A stretch of 64,000 bases of DNA from Branchiostoma floridae (Eukaryota; Chordata; Leptocardii; Amphioxiformes; Branchiostomatidae), in assembly GCF_000003815.2 (NCBI RefSeq), contig NC_049994.1:17291476-17355475 (forward strand), in the 5' to 3' direction. The notes under the pieces are model-generated. The model saw nothing but the letters and a program-made list of their open reading frames with translations. It was not told the DNA's origin and ran no database searches. Positions 59,053 to 64,000 of this stretch are shown in pieces. Numbering within the stretch: the stretch's first letter is position 1; every line of letters starts with the position of its first letter. Position numbers and translations under genes: made by a program.

Positions 59053-60427
59053 ATGGTGGCCCTTTCTGTACTGTTTCTGTCCCTCTGTATGTCCGTTACC
59101 ATAGCTGTAGGCGAGGAAGGCTCGTGCGAGCCACTGACCAACAGTAATGTGAACAACATCACCGTGGTGGCTCCGGCCGGACCCGCGGGGTCTAAAGGCG
59201 ACACGGGACCGGCTGGCCCGCGGGGAGTGCCCGGGGAGAGGGGCGAGGCGGGCCGTCCGGGAAAGCAGGGACCGTACGGTCCGGAGGGGGAGAAGGGAGA
59301 AAAGGGAGACTCTGGACAGAAGGGGAACCAGGGTAGTGAAGGGTTCGGTGGAGGAGCCGTGTATATCCGATGGGGGAGGACGGCGTGCGACGAGGGTACG
59401 GGCACGGAGACGGTGTACTCCGGACGCGCTGGCGGACCGATGTACAACGAAGCCGGCGGAGGAAGCAACTACCAGTGCCTGCCTGCCGACCCNNNNNNNN
59501 NNNNNNNNNNNNNNNNNNNNNNNNNNNNNNNNNNNNNNNNNNNNNNNNNNNNNNNNNNNNNNNNNNNNNNNNNNNNNNNNNNNNNNNNNNNNAGAGGGGT
59601 GGACGCTCGAGTACCAAGGTGAGTCGTTATCCTACGCAGAGGGGACCAAAGTCGTCTCAAGACTCATCTTGTTCTTTTTTAGTTTTGAGACGACTTTGGT
59701 CCCCTCTGCGTAGGAGAAATTACCCACAGGGTTGGACGCAAGAGTACCAAAGTGAGGTCTAGTCTCCAGGCAGATTTACCAGTGGCATAAGACAGTATCA
59801 AAGCTGGCTAAGGAGTGCAGCTATCCAAAGGGAGTCATCAGCCACTGGTAGCCAAACACACTCCTAGCTTTTGATATTATCTTATGCTACCGTAGGATCT
59901 GCTAGGAGATTCGGTAAGGCCTATGTCACATTCTTAAACCGGGACCCGACCGGGCAGGTTTCGGGAACGAAAAGTGTGATATAAGATAATAAAAGACACC
60001 AAACTACACAAGACGTAAAGAGAATAGTCGTGGGTATTGCTTGCGCACATTTATATGTATACATTTCGTTTCCACAAACAGTCCGGCCGGGCCCCGGTTT
60101 GGAAACTGTGACGTTAGCCTTAGAAGGACTTAGGATTTATCTATGTATAGTATAGATGGGCCGTCTTCAGTGGTAGCTTGGCTCCTCTAACTTGAAAAGT
60201 TACTGCAATAATTCCACTCTCCGCTAGGTTACCTGATGGCGGGTTACCATGGCCACAGCAGCCGGACGGAGTTCGTGTGTATGGACGGGGAGGCCGAGGC
60301 TCTGCCGGGCGGGGAGGGGGACGAGAACGGCGCGCTGTTCTACCCCGTGGAGTCCCGGTGTGGCTCGCTGCCGTGCCCACCCTACGTGGAGGGGAGGGAG
60401 CTCACTTGCGTCGTCTGCACGAAATAG
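59053..60427 (+). CDS. Short-chain collagen C4-like secreted protein (interrupted by gap)
   Basis: Exons 59053-59618 (with a 100-N gap) and 60228-60427. I chose the ATG at 59053 because it begins a clear signal peptide (MVALSVLFLSLCMSVTIAVG); an in-frame ATG at 58885 would bury it. About 19 uninterrupted Gly-X-Y triplets follow (GPAGSKGDTGP onward). Then comes the C-terminal domain typical of short-chain collagen C4 proteins of sponges, cnidarians and amphioxus: VYIRWGRTACDEGTG, YSGRAGGPMYNEAGGGSNY and CLPADP, and after the gap WTLEYQGYLMAGYHGH, NGALFYPVESRCGSLPCPPY and ELTCVVCTK. Phase 1 at 59618 joins exactly to 60228. The gap hides the middle of this domain, roughly 60 residues by comparison with the family, so 100 bases cannot be its true size. 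Expected role: trimeric secreted matrix or recognition protein. Confidence 0.85.
59493..59592. other. Assembly gap (100 N) inside the collagen-like gene
   Basis: Exactly 100 N. The reading frame on the two sides does not agree across 100 bases, so the placeholder length is wrong for this coding region. Confidence 0.97.
59631..59714. repeat. Perfect 30-bp inverted repeat just after a splice donor
   Basis: 59631-59660 and 59685-59714 are exact inverse complements, starting CCTACGCAGAGGGGACC, with a 24-base spacer. The hairpin lies between the exon end at 59618 and an imperfect second copy of that exon end at about 59728-59756. Confidence 0.9.
59760..59912. mobile_element. Mutator-like MITE, decayed target duplication
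   Basis: Starts TAGTCTCCAGGCAGA and ends GATCTGCTAGGAGATTC. Flanks AGTGAGGTC (59751-59759) and GGTAAGGCC (59913-59921) agree at 6 of 9 positions. It lies in the collagen-like gene intron. Confidence 0.75.
59915..60122. mobile_element. MITE, TTTCCAAACCGGGG family, second copy
   Basis: The left end is TAAGGCCTATGTCACATTC and the right end is the inverse complement of TAAGGCTAACGTCACAGTTT. The inner arms carry CCGGGCC-type words. Same family as 44101-44287, and directly adjacent to the Mutator-like MITE. Confidence 0.75.
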
Positions 60428-61552
60428 AAAAAGAAAAACGAAATCTTTATCAACAAAACAAAAGTACAACGACTTTCGTAAGCATAGCAACTACTTACAG
60501 TACATGTAAACAGACATATATAAGTTTCTATAGATATGAATAAGTCATCTTTTTTTTTGGGTAGCAGGTAGCCGACCTTGTCTACCGAAGAGATTCGCTG
60601 CCGGGCCTGACTAGAGTCTGGCTCCCAGGGTGTGTAGATACCATTGCCCCAGGAGGCCAGAATGTTGTTTTGGCGAAGTCTCAATGTCCATGACAGTCAT
60701 TGAGTAAAGCACCATACTGTTTATGAAGCTTCTCAAAACTTTATCAGACATTGCCAAAGACTGTGAAACGGTGTCGTCTATTGTCTTATATTTTAAGTTA
60801 TAATCGAAAGGGATTGCATTGCTGTTTGCATTGCAGACTTACGTCGCTAGAAGGCGTTAGTAACTCTCGCCTAAACCCTACGCATGTGACTGACCATAAG
60901 AAAATTGATGATGGCAAAATAGCTATTTTAGTGAAGCATGTGACCCCATTGACGGCTAACTTCTAAAACAACTTATCAAACCGGTAAAAATCTAATACAT
61001 ATTTCAAGCAAAGTGACCTAGTGCAACGACTACTACTGGCGCCTCTACCGTCGTTCAGTATATACCATGTACAGACTACCACATAAACTGCGCAAAAAAA
61101 AAAAATTACAATGCAAAATACCTAGAAAAACTGTGCAGGCAGTCGACACATACAGTTCAAAAGTCCAAGAAGAGTTAAAAGTTCACTTCAAGAAACAATC
61201 ACAGGTGCACAAATATCCATTCGCGCGTGCAACCACTTCTGTACATTTTCTATGCATTTTTATTTGCAATGAAGATTATCATTTTCAAGCAACACTTTAT
61301 TTTACCAGTCTAAGTCTATCTACTAGTAGTCCCTTGGCCTCCAGGTCGTTATGTTTTAGCCACAAGTAATAAAATTTCCACAAACAGCGTGTTAACATGC
61401 TCCGGCCCGCTCCCGTGGATCCCTGCTCCATTATCGCCCCTGGAGCGGTATGTGATCACGTGATTCCCAGGCGCAACACTTGAAGCTGCCCGGTCGCGCC
61501 AAGCTGTTTCTTCGTGTCAAAACATTCCAGCGCCGAACCCCCTCCCCTCGCC
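60428..61552. other. Intergenic region and agrin-like 5' UTR
   Basis: No gene seen up to about 61400. From there the sequence becomes GC-rich, with a CACGTG word near 61456, ahead of the agrin-like start codon. Confidence 0.5.
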
Positions 61553-62024
61553 ATGCTGCTCCGAGATACCGTCCCTCCTCGATCCGTCGTCTTTATTTTC
61601 ATGTTTCCCGTCTTTCTGGATTTCGCCGGCGGGTGTATCGAGCTGCTGAACGGGTGGGACCCGGTGCCGGTCGCCGAGCGGGCCCGAAGAGCCGACGTGG
61701 TGTTGTCGGGAAGCGTCGTGCGGACGGACGCGCTGCCCCGACAACCCGGCCTGACCTACTCGGCTCGCGTTCGGGTCCGGACGGTTCTGAAGGGAAAATC
61801 TCGTCTGCGGGAAATTCCCGCCATTTCTGAGCAACCGAGGGTCTATAACGTGTCGAACTTCGGTCGGAGAGCGCAGTGCTACTCCGAAGTGACGCAGGGA
61901 GACGCTGTCATATTTTTCCTGGGGATTTTCCGGGAGGGGGAACTAGCGGCAAGGTACGACGACATCTTCGGCGCCACCGCCGACCTGACCCGAGAGAACG
62001 AAGAGGAGATCCTGCTGGGACTCG
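61553..62024 (+). CDS. Agrin-like NtA-domain protein, first coding exon (partial)
   Basis: One exon of 157 codons plus one base, ending at a strong donor (CTCG|GTGAGT). Later exons are not in the window. The ATG at 61553 starts a signal peptide (VVFIFMFPVFLDFAGG). The rest resembles the N-terminal agrin (NtA) domain, which binds laminin and has an OB/TIMP-like fold: ADVVLSGSV, TYSARVRVRTVLKGK, then FGRRAQCYSEVTQGDAVIFF with the ordered Cys. Agrin is a basement-membrane heparan sulfate proteoglycan that clusters synaptic receptors in vertebrates. The match is at motif level only; another NTR-like protein is possible. An upstream in-frame alternative start at 61514 lacks the signal-peptide context. 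Confidence 0.65.
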
Positions 62025-62308
62025 GTGAGTCATAAGGATATGTTTTCCCTTCACAAGTAGAGTAGAGCACCTACAGCGGTGTCTTAACACTCAGCTGGGT
62101 TTTCTTCTGAACGTACCGTCCAGGCTTAAGGTTCACACCTGTCCTGTAATATGCATGTGACCTTCGTCAACAAGGTTGCGCTTTTGGGTCCGTGTGTTTG
62201 TGGAAATTACTCATGTAATTTTTTAGATTTTTGACGTAGCGTATCAGAGCACGGTAGCAACCAGAGAACAGTGCCTACATAAAACAATGCAAGTATGCAT
62301 AGCAGTGT

Positions 62309-62346
62309 GTGTGTGTGCGTGTGTGTGTGTGCACGTGTGTGTGTAT

Positions 62347-62377
<31 letters not shown>

Positions 62378-62383
62378 CGTGTG

Positions 62384-62424
<41 letters not shown>

Positions 62425-62443
62425 GTGCGCGTGTGCGTGTGCG
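62309..62443. repeat. GT/GC dinucleotide microsatellite
   Basis: About 135 bases of GTGTGTGC-type repeat, a candidate Z-DNA-forming tract because of strict purine-pyrimidine alternation. Confidence 0.9.
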
Positions 62444-63310
62444 TTATTATGTGATTGTATATCAGTTCTAATTCTTCCAGTGGTCGAAGAAAGTCGGAAG
62501 TATTCTGACAGGAGGAACGCGGATCGCTGGTCACAAATAGTAGAAACTGTGTGGTGTTCTGACTCCTCTGACTGTCCGACTCCCCCAGCACACTGCTAGT
62601 ATTCCCTCAATTTGTCCAATTTCTACTATTTGCCAAGCGATACGCGGAGCTTAGTAGAGGTTAGATATTATCTATCGTGAGTGTATCATGGCCTAACTCA
62701 GGTAGGTCTAGTCTGTTGTAGAATTTTCATAGGGGCATGTCTAGTATTCAGGCTAGCAAGAAGTGGAATAATTGGCCAATCCCCCCCACAGTTACCAGTC
62801 CCGTGGTGTCCAAACTTCTCTGGCAAATGTTCTCCCTATGGCTCGCGAAGTTCTGTTAGAGAACTAGTTGGAGTTAGACTCCTTTGCAGACTTCCACAAG
62901 TGCTGGTTAGCTATTACTGCTGGGGGAGCGCTGAGTTTCAACACATGGGTCAGGTTCTCATGCCGCGAAGGTCTTGTCTGCACTCACCAAAAGTAGCCTC
63001 CCTCGCGTCCTTCACGGCTTAAGAACCTCGCCAATAACGTTGAAAATCGCGACTCTTCACTTCCCTAACAATAAACGCCCAGCGCTCGAGTATGGCCGCG
63101 AAGTTGGCTGAGTTTGAGGCTACACGTAGACGTAAATACCAACAAACGTCACTAATTAAACCCCCACAGCAGGTCTTTATTCCCCCATAATCACCCCCAT
63201 TATTATGTTGTTGGTCTACACGCGCCTAACCGATCAGTAAACTTTACAGCAGGGCGGGAAAACAAACAGAGATTACAGCCTCCCTACCGGGTAGGCGTCG
63301 ACACCAGGTC

Positions 63311-63594
63311 TCCAAGCAGACGTTAGGGGGGCAAAATCGTAACATCTCTTCTAGTAGCATGATTAAATCTAGCTTATAGCATCCAACCCAATATCTGGCA
63401 TTTTTGTCGGGCTGTCTATTTTGCACCGTTTTCTGACAGCGAGACAGAAAGAAAACGGCACAAAATGGAAAGAAAACGGTACTAAATAGAAAGAAAATGG
63501 TACAAAATAGAAAGAAAATGGTACAAAATAGAAAGCCCGATAAAACGCTAGGAACATGTCCAAAATAGCCGGAGCTGAAGTTCTGCTTGGAGAG
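63311..63594. mobile_element. MITE with TCTCCAAGCAGA ends
   Basis: The left end is TCTCCAAGCAGACG and the right end TCTGCTTGGAGA. The interior differs from the other family members and includes a 20-bp tandem repeat of AGAAAGAAAATGGTACAAAAT-like units at 63441-63537. No clear target duplication. Confidence 0.65.
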
Positions 63595-63826
63595 AATGCG
63601 CCTATTGCTTCCGTCTTATCTGAAGTTATCAATTGGATCTAAGTTTCTCAAGGACGACTGTAGTCTACTAAGTAGAGAACGCGGAAAACTCGCGGAAAGA
63701 CACGGGACATCCTGCTTGTGTTGACGTACCAGATAACGCATCGCTTCTGTGTATTTGTCTACATGATTACAAAACAAATCCTTCGGGTGGTCTGAGAGGA
63801 CTCAAGTGGCGAGCTCTGCCAGACTG

Positions 63827-63993
63827 CTAATCAAGAATTTAGCTCAGCCGAGTTGTCAGCGAGCTCTAAATTACGAGGAGGTATAACCCTGATACCTACG
63901 AAAAAAAGGAGAGTTTCTTCGTCGGCGTCATGGTCATGCCTCCTCGTAATTTAGAGCTCGCTGACAACTCGGCTGAGCTAAATTCTTGATTAG
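63827..63993. mobile_element. Perfect 55-bp inverted repeat (foldback element)
   Basis: 63827-63881 and 63939-63993 are exact inverse complements, starting CTAATCAAGAATTTAGC, around a 57-base spacer. No coding capacity. The identity of the arms suggests recent origin or an assembly foldback at the edge. Confidence 0.85.
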
Positions 63994-64000
63994 TAGAGTG

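Larger units (their letters stand above)
62025..64000. other. Agrin-like intron region, repeat-rich
   Basis: If the gene continues to the right, this is its first intron. It holds a GT/GC microsatellite, a weak palindrome at about 62510-62650, a MITE at 63311-63594 and the inverted repeat at 63827-63993. No further exon with plausible splice sites was seen. Confidence 0.5.

Noticed and set aside
62250-62600. Long His/Thr and Val/Cys/Arg repeat frames
   Set aside because: Translation of a GT/GC microsatellite, not a gene.

Overview
The window looks like invertebrate chordate DNA, most likely amphioxus (Branchiostoma). Evidence: GT-AG introns throughout, very dense short inverted-repeat transposons, a Toll-like receptor with its receptor reading frame in one exon, a short-chain collagen C4-type protein, and a neuropeptide precursor of the achatin type. 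Two runs of exactly 100 N (8645-8744 and 59493-59592) show a draft assembly. The species call is inference from gene content; no search was run.

Layout, left to right. (1) 1-7359, minus strand: a secreted, very acidic, repeat-rich protein, rebuilt here from eight exons whose phases all agree. It runs off the left edge. (2) 9130-29140, plus strand: the orthologue of BICRA/GLTSCR1, a Gln-rich subunit of the BRD4-associated GBAF (ncBAF) chromatin remodeller, in about 17-18 coding exons. Its long introns carry several DNA transposons, one of which holds a copy of a segment from the gene's own 5' region. (3) 32197-43507, plus strand: a ten-exon secreted cholinesterase/carboxylesterase-like protein with an intact Ser-Glu-His triad and a hydrophobic C-terminal tail. 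Its 6 kb first intron holds a Tigger/pogo transposon nested inside a MITE. (4) 46831-47370, minus strand: an achatin-like precursor with three GFGN copies and one GMGN copy between dibasic sites. (5) 51799-55113, plus strand: an intact 1104-residue Toll-like receptor. (6) 59053-60427, plus strand: a short-chain collagen C4-like protein interrupted by an assembly gap. (7) 61553-62024, plus strand: the first coding exon of an agrin-like gene with an NtA-type domain, continuing beyond the window.

The genes do not form an operon or an obvious pathway. They are independent eukaryotic genes: secretory or neuroendocrine (acidic protein, achatin), chromatin (BICRA), extracellular enzyme and matrix (esterase, collagen-like, agrin-like), and innate immunity (TLR). 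The rest is mostly repeats. Notable are a Mutator-like MITE family with seven copies, four of them with perfect or one-mismatch 9-bp target duplications; hAT-like MITEs with perfect 8-bp target duplications; a 1045-bp tandem unit; and perfect long inverted repeats. Several exon ends have been tandemly duplicated next to the functional splice site.
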